The notes: generated by a model not told the origin, from the sequence alone. A DNA stretch of 64,000 bases from Hoeflea phototrophica DFL-43 (GCF_000154705.2 NZ_CM002917.1:124001-188000); one strand, 5' to 3'. Positions 9,621 through 19,388 are shown, counted from the first letter of the stretch. Numbers and translations are program-made.

Positions 9621-10367
9621 TTATCCGAGTTTCTCGAGTGCGGCATCAAGCCAGCCAAGAAAGCCGCCTTCAGCTTTCGGCAAATCTGCGGCGACTGCCG
9701 CCAAAGGTGCAGTTTGCGAGCGTGTCTTGGGTCGTGGCGGCAGATATCTGTTGACCGGGCTCGTGCCCATCTCCGGCATCAGTTCAACGCCGCCGCGCTC
9801 CACGACCAGCAAGGACACGTCCGACTGGGGATCGTTGAAATCCCCGAAATGCCGCGCGTTGGAAGGGCAGGTCCGCACGCAGGCAGGAATTCTGTCTTCC
9901 TCGGCCAAGGTGTCGCTGTAGATCCGGTCCACGCACAATGTGCATTTCTTCATCACGTTTTCGACCGGATCCATCTCGCGCGCGCCGTAGGGACAGGCCC
10001 AGGCGCACAGACCGCAGCCGATGCACATGTCTTCGGTGACCAGCACAATGCCATCTTCGGACCGCTTGTGGCTGGCGCCCGTCGGGCAGACGGTCACGCA
10101 AGGTGCATCATCGCAATGCAGGCAGGATTTGGGGAAATGAACGATCTGCGCCGGCGCGTCTGCAGGTGTGACTTCGAATGTATGGATCCGGTTGAGCCAG
10201 GCCCCGGATGGATCCGCGCCATAGGCATCGACATCACCAAGCGGTGAAGCACCCGCGCCGGTGTTCCATTCCTTGCAATTGACCGCGCAGGCATGGCAGC
10301 CGACGCAGGTGTCGAGATCGATCACCAGTCCAAGGCGTTTTTCGGTTGTCTGCGGAAGCGTGGTCAT
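9621..10367 (-). CDS. soeB: 4Fe-4S ferredoxin subunit, DmsB/SoeB-like
   Basis: This 248-residue protein carries four cysteine clusters: CVGCHACAVNC near residue 21, CLHCDDAPCVTVC, CIGCGLCAWACPYGA, and CTLC followed by CVRTC. This is the four-cluster electron-transfer subunit of DmsB/SoeB type that connects the molybdenum subunit to the membrane anchor. It has no signal peptide, consistent with a cytoplasm-facing complex. Its start overlaps the stop of the molybdopterin subunit by four bases, and its stop is four bases before the anchor gene. Confidence 0.85.
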   Translation of the reverse strand: MTTLPQTTEKRLGLVIDLDTCVGCHACAVNCKEWNTGAGASPLGDVDAYGADPSGAWLNRIHTFEVTPADAPAQIVHFPKSCLHCDDAPCVTVCPTGASHKRSEDGIVLVTEDMCIGCGLCAWACPYGAREMDPVENVMKKCTLCVDRIYSDTLAEEDRIPACVRTCPSNARHFGDFNDPQSDVSLLVVERGGVELMPEMGTSPVNRYLPPRPKTRSQTAPLAAVAADLPKAEGGFLGWLDAALEKLG

Positions 10368-13204
10368 TCGGCAGTCTCCCGCCCGAAGGCCACCTGGCCG
10401 GGACCAGACCCAACCGGGCTTCCTTGCGCACCATGTGACGGTTGGCTGTGAATGCCCGACTGATCCGGATCGCGGCGGATTGAAACCCGCAAATCAAACC
10501 AGGCGGCCTGGCCGGTGATTGGATCGGAATTGGCCCAGCGACGGCCGTCACCCTTTGGCGGCAGCAACTCATCGATCAGATGGTTGAGCAGAAACCCTCG
10601 GGTGGTCTCCGGCGCATCCTTGCCGAGCGCCCAGGCGCCTGCACGTTTGCCGATTGCGTTCCAGGTCCACAGCGTCGAACCGTTGACCGCATCCATGCGC
10701 CGCACCTGAACCCGGATTTCGCCGGATGGTGAATTGACCAGGGCCCAGTCACCATCGGTTAGCTTCTCCCTGTCACAGACATCGCCGGGCACATAGAGCG
10801 CGTTCTCGCCATGGATCTGCCTGAGCCAGGCATTCTGGGATCCCCAGGAATGGTACATCGCAGCAGGGCGTTGGGTGATCGCATGTAGCGGATAGGCATC
10901 TGGCTCAAGCCCGTCCTCGTAGAACGGCGGATACCAGCAGGGCAACGGATCAAAGCAGCGCTGGATTCGTGCGCGATGATGTTCGGGCGGCGACGGCTTG
11001 ATCTTGCCTTCGGCGGCCAGCTGAAACTTGCGCAACGGCTCGAGATAGAGCTGGAAGATGTTTTCGACCGGCCCGTCCTGCAGTCCGTTTGCGATCGCCC
11101 AGTCGCTCCAGGCCCGGTTGGCGTGCTTGAAGAATTGCGCCTCTTCCGGCACATGCACCATCGAAAACCCGCCATTCTCGATGTAGCGTTTGAGCTGGTC
11201 CGGATTGGGTTCGCCACGTCCGGTCTTGTCGCCATTCTCACCCCGCCATCCGGATAAGGGTCCGACCCCCGGCTTGCGTTGGTGATTGACGATGTAGTCG
11301 GCGTAGTCCTTGTAGATCGCTTCGCCCGCCTCATTGACCATGCCGGGCAGTTTCAGCCGCGCGCCAAGATCGAGCAGCACGCTTTGAAACCCGCGCACGT
11401 CGCGGTCGGGCTCGACAACCGGCCAACGGATCGAATCGCACAGCGCTTCAGGTTCACTGATCGGACGGTCGAGCAGCGAGATGCAGTCGTGGCGCTCGAG
11501 ATAGGTGGTGTCAGGCAGAATCAGATCGGCGAAAGCCACCATTTCTGAGGAATAGGCGTCCGAATAGATGATCTTGGGGATCACGTAATCGCCATTCTCA
11601 TCGGTGTCGGTAAGCATGTCCATCACCGATGTGGTGTTCATCGACGAGTTCCAGGCCATGTTGGCCATGTAGAGAAACAGGACGTCTATGCCATAGGGAT
11701 CGCGCGCATGGGCATTCGAGATTACCATGTGCATCAACCCGTGCGCCGACAGTGGCGCATCCCAGGAAAACGCCTTGTCGATGCGCTGTGCAGTCTCGCC
11801 ATCGGCTTCGAGCAGCAGATCTTCCGGCCCCCGCGGATAGCCCAGATGCGGCCCTGCCAGCGCCGCGTCAGCACAGGCGCCGCCATGGGGCCGGGGCTGA
11901 CCGGCGACCGGCCTCGGATAGGGTGGCTTGAAACGAAAACCACCGGGACAATCGACGGAGCCAAGCAGGATCTGCAGGAGATGAAGCGCCCTGCAGGTCT
12001 GAAAGCCGTTGGAATGAGCGGAGATCCCGCGCATGGCGTGAAACGCCACCGGGCGGCCGATCATCCGCTCATGGCGCTCACCCTTCATGTCGGTCCACGG
12101 GCGCTCGATAACAATTTCGCGCTTGAACGCGGCATCGGCGATTTCGCTGGCAATCCGGGTGACGGTGTCAGCGTCGATCCCTGTCTGCTCCGCAACGGCT
12201 GCAGGCGCATATTTCGGATCGAGATAGGCTTTCGCCAGCAACTCGAACACCGGCGTTGCCTTGCGACCGTCAGGCAACGTGAACTGGCCCTTCATCGCCG
12301 GCTTTATGCCAGCTTCAGAGGAGGTGACGATCGCCCCGGTCTTGCGATCAGCCACCAGCGCCACGCCCTGCTCGTCACGGGCAAACAATCCGTGGTCGGA
12401 AGCATCGGGGTCGTCAATTACCAGCCAGGGCGCATTGGTGTAGCGGATTAGGTAGTCGACATCGATCTGCCCGGTGCGCATCAGCTCATGCACCAGGGCC
12501 AGGATCAGCAAACCGTCGGTGCCCGGCGTGATCCCGAGCCATTCATCGGCAATCGCGTTGTAGCCGGTGCGAACTGGATTGACGCCAATGACCTTGACGC
12601 CGCGCGCCTTGAGACGCCCCAGTCCCATCTTGATCGGGTTGGAATCATGGTCTTCGGCAACGCCGAAAATCATGAACAGCTCGGTGCGCTCCCAGTCCGG
12701 CGCGCCGAACTCCCAGAACGCGCCGCCCATGGTGTAGATGCCGGCCGCAGCCATGTTGACCGAGCAGAAACCGCCATGCGCAGCGTAGTTGGGAGTCCCG
12801 TATTGCTGCGCCCACCAGCCGGTCATCGACTGGCTCTGGTCACGCCCGGTGAAGAAGGCGAGCTTGCGCGGATCAGTGCTGCGCACCTTCCCAAGCCATT
12901 GTGTGGCCAGACCCAGCGCCTCGTCCCATTCGATTTCCTTGAATTTGCCCTCGCCGCGCTTTCCGGTGCGCAACAGCGGCTTTTTCAGCCGTGCCGGAGA
13001 GTAGTGTTGCATGATCCCGGCCGATCCCTTGGCGCAAAGCACGCCCTTGTTGATCGGGTGGTCCCGGTTGCCCTCGATGTAGTGAACCTTCTCGCCCTTC
13101 ATGTGGACGTTGATCCCGCAGCGGCAGGCGCACATGTAGCATGTGGTCTTGCGAATCTCGGTTTTGCCGTCGCCGGCATCCTCCGCCCGGCTGATATGGT
13201 TCAT
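10364..13204 (-). CDS. soeA: Molybdopterin oxidoreductase, SoeA-like catalytic subunit
   Basis: The start is ATG 13204 with GGGGAG just upstream, giving about 946 residues; upstream frame extensions to 13324 lack support. The N-terminus has the 4Fe-4S motif TCYMCACRCGI, with a fourth cysteine in GVLCAKGSAGIMQHYSPARL. This is followed by the molybdopterin-binding domains and a C-terminal dinucleotide-binding domain. There is no twin-arginine signal, which separates it from periplasmic DMSO reductases and fits SoeA, the cytoplasmic membrane-bound sulfite dehydrogenase subunit described in Allochromatium and found in many alphaproteobacteria. The SoeA assignment is by family resemblance; another small oxyanion or sulfur substrate is possible. 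The gene lies downstream of an SqrR/BigR-like regulator on the same strand. Confidence 0.78.
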   Translation of the reverse strand: MNHISRAEDAGDGKTEIRKTTCYMCACRCGINVHMKGEKVHYIEGNRDHPINKGVLCAKGSAGIMQHYSPARLKKPLLRTGKRGEGKFKEIEWDEALGLATQWLGKVRSTDPRKLAFFTGRDQSQSMTGWWAQQYGTPNYAAHGGFCSVNMAAAGIYTMGGAFWEFGAPDWERTELFMIFGVAEDHDSNPIKMGLGRLKARGVKVIGVNPVRTGYNAIADEWLGITPGTDGLLILALVHELMRTGQIDVDYLIRYTNAPWLVIDDPDASDHGLFARDEQGVALVADRKTGAIVTSSEAGIKPAMKGQFTLPDGRKATPVFELLAKAYLDPKYAPAAVAEQTGIDADTVTRIASEIADAAFKREIVIERPWTDMKGERHERMIGRPVAFHAMRGISAHSNGFQTCRALHLLQILLGSVDCPGGFRFKPPYPRPVAGQPRPHGGACADAALAGPHLGYPRGPEDLLLEADGETAQRIDKAFSWDAPLSAHGLMHMVISNAHARDPYGIDVLFLYMANMAWNSSMNTTSVMDMLTDTDENGDYVIPKIIYSDAYSSEMVAFADLILPDTTYLERHDCISLLDRPISEPEALCDSIRWPVVEPDRDVRGFQSVLLDLGARLKLPGMVNEAGEAIYKDYADYIVNHQRKPGVGPLSGWRGENGDKTGRGEPNPDQLKRYIENGGFSMVHVPEEAQFFKHANRAWSDWAIANGLQDGPVENIFQLYLEPLRKFQLAAEGKIKPSPPEHHRARIQRCFDPLPCWYPPFYEDGLEPDAYPLHAITQRPAAMYHSWGSQNAWLRQIHGENALYVPGDVCDREKLTDGDWALVNSPSGEIRVQVRRMDAVNGSTLWTWNAIGKRAGAWALGKDAPETTRGFLLNHLIDELLPPKGDGRRWANSDPITGQAAWFDLRVSIRRDPDQSGIHSQPSHGAQGSPVGSGPGQVAFGRETAE

Positions 13205-13524
13205 GCGCTCCCCCGCCTCCGCGACGCCCGTCTTGACGGTTGTGCCACGGCCTTTGTGTGCCATTGCTGGCGATCCGGCAGACAAAGCCGTGACCCTCTG
13301 CAAACGGACCCCGCGGCCCCACAAATGTCAAGGCTGGGAGCTAGCGCCAGTTCGACATCTTCTAAGGCCAGTTTGAAGCCAGCCAATGGCTACTGAAAGG
13401 AGAGGGGTGAGCACATGGCGCTCTTGGCTTATCTCCGTGAACAATGACACACATGAAGGAATACAGGGTGCGCCTGACCTGACGTCACCGGTCCGATCTC
13501 GGCCGATCTGACTTCCGGATGTGA
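13205..13524 (-). other. 320-base leader between regulator and soeA-like operon
   Basis: No convincing gene lies here; the short frames on either strand have no family resemblance or ribosome-binding site. The region must hold the 5' leader, and probably the promoter, of the molybdoenzyme operon if it is not read through from the ArsR-type gene. The only clear sub-element is the GGGGAG ribosome-binding site before ATG 13204. I could not identify a definite operator. Confidence 0.5.
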
Positions 13525-13851
13525 TCAATCAGCGTCAGCGACGCGGGGCCTGCAATAAAGCCCGTGCAACACATCGAGCACTGCCGAGACTTCCTGGCCC
13601 TTGAGCGAGTAGTAGATGGTTTGTGCATCGCGCCTCGTGTTGACCAGGTCAGCGTCACGCAGTTTACGCAGATGATGCGACATCGCCGGTTGCGAAAGGC
13701 CGGCCATGTCCGCAAGCTTCAAAACACTCTGCTCGCCATCGAGCAAAATGCAAAGAATGCGCAAGCGAACCGGTTGTGACAGCATCTCCATCAGCTTTGC
13801 CGCTTCGTTCATGCGCGGCTCCATTTCGAGCATATCAAGGGCGTCCGGCAT
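13525..13851 (-). CDS. ArsR/SmtB-family regulator, SqrR/BigR-like (persulfide-sensor type)
   Basis: The preferred start is ATG 13851, preceded by AAGGAA, giving 108 residues; an in-frame TTG at 13872 would add seven. The winged helix includes GLSQPAMSHHLRKL (recognition helix) and TRRDAQTIYYSL (wing), the last being typical of BigR/YgaV/SqrR. Two cysteines, in RILCILL and GLYCRP, are 66 residues apart, the same spacing as the regulatory pair Cys41/Cys107 of Rhodobacter SqrR and Cys42/Cys108 of BigR. In those proteins the pair forms a polysulfide bridge that releases DNA. It is probably a sulfur-species sensor controlling the downstream SoeABC-like operon. Classical metal-site residues are not evident. 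Confidence 0.8.
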   Translation of the reverse strand: MPDALDMLEMEPRMNEAAKLMEMLSQPVRLRILCILLDGEQSVLKLADMAGLSQPAMSHHLRKLRDADLVNTRRDAQTIYYSLKGQEVSAVLDVLHGLYCRPRVADAD

Positions 13852-13872
13852 TGATCCGTGTTCCTTTCGCAA

Positions 13873-13912
13873 ACATTAATAAACTCTTATATAAATGATT
13901 TTGGACGTATTT
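13873..13912 (-). promoter_or_regulatory. AT-rich candidate promoter/operator of the SqrR-like gene
   Basis: This 40-base gap between the LacI stop and the ArsR-type gene is markedly AT-rich in a GC-rich region. It contains the palindrome TTATATAA (13887-13894) and a short ATAA-N4-TTAT inverted repeat (13879-13890). ArsR-family regulators usually bind AT-rich dyads near their own promoter, so autoregulation here is plausible. The dyad is short and the call is tentative. Confidence 0.35.
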
Positions 13913-14938
13913 TCAATCGATAACCCTGCGGGTGCTGTCCCGCGCGATCAGCTCCACATCCAGGATGTTGGGTTTGGAGCTGCGGTCATCAGGTGCCCCG
14001 ATATGGCGGATGATGATTTCCGCAGCGGCAAGTCCCAGCGCCGTGCGCGGCTGATGGACTGTTGTCAGGGCAGGGATGAACCGTCGTGCAATATCGATGT
14101 CATCGAATCCGACGACGGAAACGTCCTCCGGCGTCGAGATGCCAAGGCGGGTCAACTCCGAGATGAAGCCGAACGCCATCTGGTCTGACTGGCAGAACAT
14201 GGCGCTGGGCCGGTTGGGCAGGCCCAGCCATGCGGCAGCCGCTTTGGCGCCGGCCTCAATGGAAAAATCACCGTCAAACACATGCGCAGGATCAAGCGCA
14301 AGATTGCGTGCTGCCATCTCGGCAGCAACTCCCTGGCTGCGCGTCCCGGTCAGGACATTGTCCCGGGGGCCGCTGATCATTCCGATAGACCGGTGGCCGA
14401 GATCGGTCAGATGCGCGATCGCTAGCCGCGCGCCGCGCTCGTTGTTGACCCGGACAGAGGGAAAGCGGTCGGCTGGCGTCCATTCGCAAGCGAAGATGAT
14501 CGGCGGGGCGTCGGGGCCTGACAGTGTTGCGGAGAGAACGGTGTCGGGCAGTGAGCCGTCAAGTGCGATAATACCGTCAGCACGGGTGGCATGCAGATAG
14601 TTCAAGAGCAGTTGTGGCTTCAGATGCGCCTGCCGTGTGTCGACCACCAACATGTTGAGATCGGACTTCGACAACCCTTCCTCAATGCCTGACAGGATCC
14701 GGGAGAAAAACGGATTGCCCAGATCAGGCACCATCACGACTATGGCCCCTGTCCGCTGCCGCCTCAGATTGCGGGCAGAAAGATTGACCCGGTAGCCGCT
14801 TTCCTGCGCCGCCGCGAGAACCGCGTTGCGTGTTGATTCAGCTACTGTATCGGGCTTGCTGAGCGCGCGGCTCACGGTTGCGGTCGAGACACCTGCAAGC
14901 TTTGCGACATCGGTGATTCTCGGCGCCCGCTTCTGCAT
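13913..14938 (-). CDS. LacI family transcriptional repressor
   Basis: This 341-residue protein starts with the LacI helix-turn-helix (ITDVAKLAGVSTATVSRALS at about residues 8-27) and the hinge region (YRVNLSARNLRRQRTGAI). A periplasmic-binding-protein-like sensor domain follows, ending in DVSVVGFDDIDIARRF and LTTVHQPR. It is divergent from the sugar transport and glycoside hydrolase operon starting at 15193 and should repress it until a sugar inducer binds. Two identical near-palindromic operators of LacI type (15028-15042 and 15061-15075) lie in the shared intergenic region, which supports this pairing. Confidence 0.92.
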   Translation of the reverse strand: MQKRAPRITDVAKLAGVSTATVSRALSKPDTVAESTRNAVLAAAQESGYRVNLSARNLRRQRTGAIVVMVPDLGNPFFSRILSGIEEGLSKSDLNMLVVDTRQAHLKPQLLLNYLHATRADGIIALDGSLPDTVLSATLSGPDAPPIIFACEWTPADRFPSVRVNNERGARLAIAHLTDLGHRSIGMISGPRDNVLTGTRSQGVAAEMAARNLALDPAHVFDGDFSIEAGAKAAAAWLGLPNRPSAMFCQSDQMAFGFISELTRLGISTPEDVSVVGFDDIDIARRFIPALTTVHQPRTALGLAAAEIIIRHIGAPDDRSSKPNILDVELIARDSTRRVID

Positions 14939-15027
14939 GTGGCGTTCAAGTCCTTATCATTCCGTGTGACGCTGATCGCGCCGAGGGAATTACCACTTGA
15001 CTCCAAAACCCATCGCGGTCAACCTTC

Positions 15028-15042
15028 ATGTAATCGATTGCA
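15028..15042. promoter_or_regulatory. LacI-type operator O1
   Basis: ATGTAATCGATTGCA is a near-perfect 14-bp palindrome (TGTAATC/GATTGCA, one mismatch) with the central CG typical of LacI-family operators. It overlaps the predicted -35 element of the promoter at 15038 and lies between the divergent lacI-type gene and the sugar operon. Confidence 0.8.
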
Positions 15043-15067
15043 GCGCAACATGTCAGCAAAATGTAAT
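15038..15067 (+). promoter_or_regulatory. Predicted sigma-70 promoter of the hemicellulose operon
   Basis: A -35-like TTGCAG (15038-15043) and a -10-like TGTAAT (15062-15067, five of six consensus matches) are separated by 18 bases. The -35 overlaps the end of operator O1 and the -10 lies inside operator O2, so a bound repressor would exclude RNA polymerase. The -35 match is only moderate. Confidence 0.45.
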
Positions 15068-15075
15068 CGATTGCA
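15061..15075. promoter_or_regulatory. LacI-type operator O2
   Basis: This is a second exact copy of ATGTAATCGATTGCA, 33 bp (about three helical turns) downstream of O1, so two repressor dimers would sit on the same face of the DNA. It covers the predicted -10 element. Confidence 0.8.
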
Positions 15076-15192
15076 AATGCCGGTCTGGCTGTTGTGAGGA
15101 TCCAGTCTGGTTTTTGTAAGAACAATGGTTCCCGGAGCGTTGCGCCAAGCAGGCGAAGCCCGGGTGGAGGAACAATCCTGGGAGGGAAAGTG

Positions 15193-16422
15193 ATGGATAT
15201 TTACAATACAATTCTTGCTGGTGCTTCGGTGCTGGCGCTGACTGCTTCGGCTCAGGCCACAGAACTTGAAGTCACGCATTGGTGGACGTCCGGCGGTGAA
15301 GCCGCGGCCGTTGCCGAATTCGCCAAGGCGTTTGATGCCACGGGCAACAAATGGGTCGACGGCGCCATCGCCGGTGGCGGCGGCACCGCACGCCCGATCA
15401 TGATCAGCCGCATCACCGGCGGTGATCCGATGGCTGCAACGCAGTTCAACCACGGCCAGCAGGCGCTGGAACTGGTCGAGGCTGGCCTGATGCTGGACCT
15501 GACCGATGTGGCCGAAGCCGAGGGGTGGAAAGATGTGATCTTCCCGCAGTCCCTTCTCGACTCCTGCACGGTGGATGGCCGCATTTACTGCGCGCCCGTC
15601 AACATCCACTCGCCGGAGTGGCTGTGGCTGTCCAACAAGGCGTTTGAGGAAGCAGGCGTGCCGGTGCCCACCAACTGGGGCGAGTTCGTCGCCGCCGCCC
15701 CCGCGCTTGAAGCTGCCGGCAAGATACCGTTGGCGCTCGGCAACCAGCCCTGGCAGTCCAACCTCGCCTTCGGCGCGATGCAGATTGCTGTCGCAGGTCT
15801 TGATACGTGGAAGGCCGTCAACGTCGACAAGAACATGGATGTCGCCGCCGGGCCGGAATATGCAAAGGTTTTCGAGGCGGCTGCCAACGCGCGCAAGCTC
15901 GCAGCAAAATCGACCGTTCAGGACTGGAACCAGGCGACAAACCTCGTCATCACCGATCAGGCTGGCGGTCAGATCATGGGCGACTGGGCCCAGGGCGAAT
16001 TCGCTGTTGCTGGCAAGGTTGCCGGCCAGGATTACACCTGCCTGCCGGGCCTCGGCGTGAACGCGTATCTCTCGACTGGTGGCGATGCCTTCTACTTCCC
16101 GAAGATCGACGATCCGGAAATCGAGAAGGCACAGAAGGAACTCGCCGCTATGATGGTCTCCAAGCAAGTCCAGGTGGCCTTCAACCTGAAAAAAGGATCG
16201 CTCCCGATCCGCGGAGATGTCGATCTTGCTGCGGCCAATGACTGCATGAAAAAGGGTCTCGAGATCCTTGCCAGTGGCAATCTGGTGCCGACCGGTGACA
16301 TGGTCTGGTCGCCGGATATCGTCAAGCAGAATGAAGACCTGATGGTCGAGTTCTGGAAGACCGACATGGCGCCGGAAGATGCGCACGCCCAGTGGGTTAA
16401 CAACCTCAAAAGCGGCAGCTGA
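15193..16422 (+). CDS. Extracellular sugar-binding protein of a CUT1 ABC transporter
   Basis: The start is ATG 15193 with GGGAGGGAAAG upstream, giving about 409 residues. An N-terminal signal peptide ends near ALTASAQATELEV. The mature protein is a family 1 solute-binding protein, with VTHWWTSGGEAAAV at its N-terminus and GDWAQGEF in the C-terminal lobe; it resembles glucose/oligosaccharide binders of the GtsA type. It would deliver a sugar or oligosaccharide to the two permeases that follow. It is the first gene of the LacI-controlled operon and is followed by a strong hairpin that may raise its mRNA level over the downstream genes. Confidence 0.9.
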   Translation: MDIYNTILAGASVLALTASAQATELEVTHWWTSGGEAAAVAEFAKAFDATGNKWVDGAIAGGGGTARPIMISRITGGDPMAATQFNHGQQALELVEAGLMLDLTDVAEAEGWKDVIFPQSLLDSCTVDGRIYCAPVNIHSPEWLWLSNKAFEEAGVPVPTNWGEFVAAAPALEAAGKIPLALGNQPWQSNLAFGAMQIAVAGLDTWKAVNVDKNMDVAAGPEYAKVFEAAANARKLAAKSTVQDWNQATNLVITDQAGGQIMGDWAQGEFAVAGKVAGQDYTCLPGLGVNAYLSTGGDAFYFPKIDDPEIEKAQKELAAMMVSKQVQVAFNLKKGSLPIRGDVDLAAANDCMKKGLEILASGNLVPTGDMVWSPDIVKQNEDLMVEFWKTDMAPEDAHAQWVNNLKSGS

Positions 16423-16440
16423 GCCTCTCATCTGATCACG

Positions 16441-16470
16441 GATTGCCCAGGCCTGATCGCCTGGGCAATC
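16441..16470 (+). promoter_or_regulatory. Perfect 12-bp-stem hairpin after the binding-protein gene
   Basis: GATTGCCCAGGC and its exact reverse complement GCCTGGGCAATC flank a six-base loop CTGATC. No T-run follows, so it is not a standard terminator. In binding-protein-dependent operons such intercistronic hairpins usually protect the upstream message from 3' exonucleases. Confidence 0.85.
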
Positions 16471-16498
16471 CCGAATGACTTTGGGGGAGGCAATTTTC

Positions 16499-17392
16499 AT
16501 GTCGCAGGTTCAGCGTCCGACGCAGTTGTTCCGCAATCTCAGCAGCAAGATCGCGGCATTGCCGATGATATTCACCGCTCTTGTCGTCTTCGTCGGCGGG
16601 ACGCTCTGGACGGTGTTCTATTCATTCACCAACTCGAAGCTGCTGCCACGCGAGAAATTTGTCGGCTTTGATCAGTACGAGCGTCTCTGGTCGACCAGCC
16701 GTTGGGTGATCTCGATCGAGAATCTGATGCTCTATGGCGTGTTCTCTTTGATCTTTTCACTGGTGATCGGATTTTGTCTGGCCGCGCTGCTCGATCAGAA
16801 GATCCGATTTGAGGACACGTTTCGAACGATCCTGCTCTATCCCTTCGCCCTTTCCTTCATTGTCACCGGCCTTGTCTGGCAGTGGCTTCTCAATCCGCAA
16901 TTTGGCGTCCAGGCCATTGTCCGCGGCTGGGGCTGGGAGAGCTTCACCTTCGATCCGCTCTACAATCCCGATATCGTCATGTTCGGCCTGCTGATCGCCG
17001 GGCTGTGGCAAGGCACCGGCTTTATCATGTGTCTCATGCTCGCGGGCCTGCGCGGCATTGACGAAGATATCTGGAAGGCCGCGCGGGTCGACGGCATTCC
17101 GATGTGGAAGACCTACCTCTTTATCATCATTCCCATGATGCGGCCGGTGTTCATCACCACGCTTGTGATCATCGCCTCTGGCATCGTCAAGCTCTACGAT
17201 CTGGTCGTTGCCCAAACCTCCGGTGGGCCTGGCAATGCCTCCGAAGTGCCGGCCAAATATGTCTATGACTACATGTTCCAGGCGCAAAACCTTGGTCAGG
17301 GATTTGCCGCATCGACCATGATGCTGCTGACCGTTCTCATCGTTCTGATTCCCTGGGCCTATCTCGAGTTCGGAGGCAAGAAGCATGGTTGA
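16499..17392 (+). CDS. CUT1 sugar ABC transporter permease (first subunit)
   Basis: The start is ATG 16499 with GGGGGAGG upstream; an ATG at 16475 lies before that ribosome-binding site and is less likely. The protein of about 297 residues has six predicted membrane segments and a MalF-like EAA-type loop (DEDIWKAARVDGIPMWKTY). It forms a heterodimeric channel with the next permease. The stop overlaps the next gene by eight bases, so the two subunits are coupled. Confidence 0.9.
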   Translation: MSQVQRPTQLFRNLSSKIAALPMIFTALVVFVGGTLWTVFYSFTNSKLLPREKFVGFDQYERLWSTSRWVISIENLMLYGVFSLIFSLVIGFCLAALLDQKIRFEDTFRTILLYPFALSFIVTGLVWQWLLNPQFGVQAIVRGWGWESFTFDPLYNPDIVMFGLLIAGLWQGTGFIMCLMLAGLRGIDEDIWKAARVDGIPMWKTYLFIIIPMMRPVFITTLVIIASGIVKLYDLVVAQTSGGPGNASEVPAKYVYDYMFQAQNLGQGFAASTMMLLTVLIVLIPWAYLEFGGKKHG

Positions 17393-18299
17393 TGCTGTTG
17401 CAGTTTCGCCGGTTCTTGAACCCGGCCCAAGCGGGCGAAAGCCCCGCAAGACGCTCTCGCGTCGCAATATCTTTCTCTATGGCACGCTGATCATGGTGGC
17501 GATGTACTATCTGCTGCCTTTGTACATCATGGTTGTCACCTCCCTGAAAGGCATGCCCGAAATCCGGCTTGGGAATATCTTCGCGCCGCCGGTGGAAATC
17601 ACATTCGAACCGTGGGTCAAGGCCTGGTCGGAAGCTTGCACCGGGCTCAATTGTGATGGGCTGTCGCGTGGCTTCTGGAACTCCGTGCAAATCACGGTGC
17701 CGTCGGTGATTGTCTCGATCGCCATAGCCTCCGTGAACGGCTATGCGCTCGCCAACTGGCGTTTCAAGGGCGCGGATGTGTTCTTCACCATCCTGATTTT
17801 CGGAGCCTTCATTCCCTACCAGGTGATGCTTTATCCGATTGTCATCCTGCTCAGGGAGATGGGTATCTATGGCACGCTCTGGGGCCTGGTGGTGGTGCAC
17901 ACCATCTTCGGCATGCCGATTCTGACGCTGCTGTTCCGCAATTATTTCACCTCGCTGCCTGAAGAGCTGTTCAAGGCGGCGCGCGTCGACGGTGCCGGTT
18001 TCTGGGGCATCTTCTTCAAGATCATGCTGCCGATGAGCCTGCCGATCTTCGTGGTTGCCATCATCCTTCAGGTCACAGGAATCTGGAACGATTTCCTTTT
18101 CGGCGTGGTCTACACCAAGCCCGACATCTACCCGATGACGGTTCAGCTCAACAACATCGTGAATTCTGTGCAGGGCGTGAAGGAGTACAACGTCAACATG
18201 GCCGCCACAATTCTCACCGGCCTGGTGCCGCTAACCGTCTACTTCATATCCGGCAAACTGTTTGTCCGCGGCATAGCCGCCGGCGCGGTGAAAGGCTGA
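17385..18299 (+). CDS. CUT1 sugar ABC transporter permease (second subunit)
   Basis: This 304-residue MalG-like permease has an N-terminal arginine-rich cytoplasmic tail and about six membrane segments. Its EAA loop, PEELFKAARVDGAGFWGIFF, contacts the ATPase. The RLGNIFAPP region is a common feature of CUT1 second permeases. It overlaps the first permease by eight bases and is followed three bases later by the ATPase gene. Confidence 0.9.
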   Translation: MVDAVAVSPVLEPGPSGRKPRKTLSRRNIFLYGTLIMVAMYYLLPLYIMVVTSLKGMPEIRLGNIFAPPVEITFEPWVKAWSEACTGLNCDGLSRGFWNSVQITVPSVIVSIAIASVNGYALANWRFKGADVFFTILIFGAFIPYQVMLYPIVILLREMGIYGTLWGLVVVHTIFGMPILTLLFRNYFTSLPEELFKAARVDGAGFWGIFFKIMLPMSLPIFVVAIILQVTGIWNDFLFGVVYTKPDIYPMTVQLNNIVNSVQGVKEYNVNMAATILTGLVPLTVYFISGKLFVRGIAAGAVKG

Positions 18300-18302
18300 T
18301 CC

Positions 18303-19388
<1,086 letters not shown>

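Noticed and set aside
11708..13396. Two long plus-strand frames (247 and 302 codons) opposite the soeA-like gene
   Set aside because: Both are antisense to a molybdoenzyme with clear cysteine motifs and look like codon-bias shadows.
15019..16500. A 493-codon minus-strand frame opposite the sugar-binding protein gene
   Set aside because: It would run through both LacI operators and the promoter; no domain is visible.
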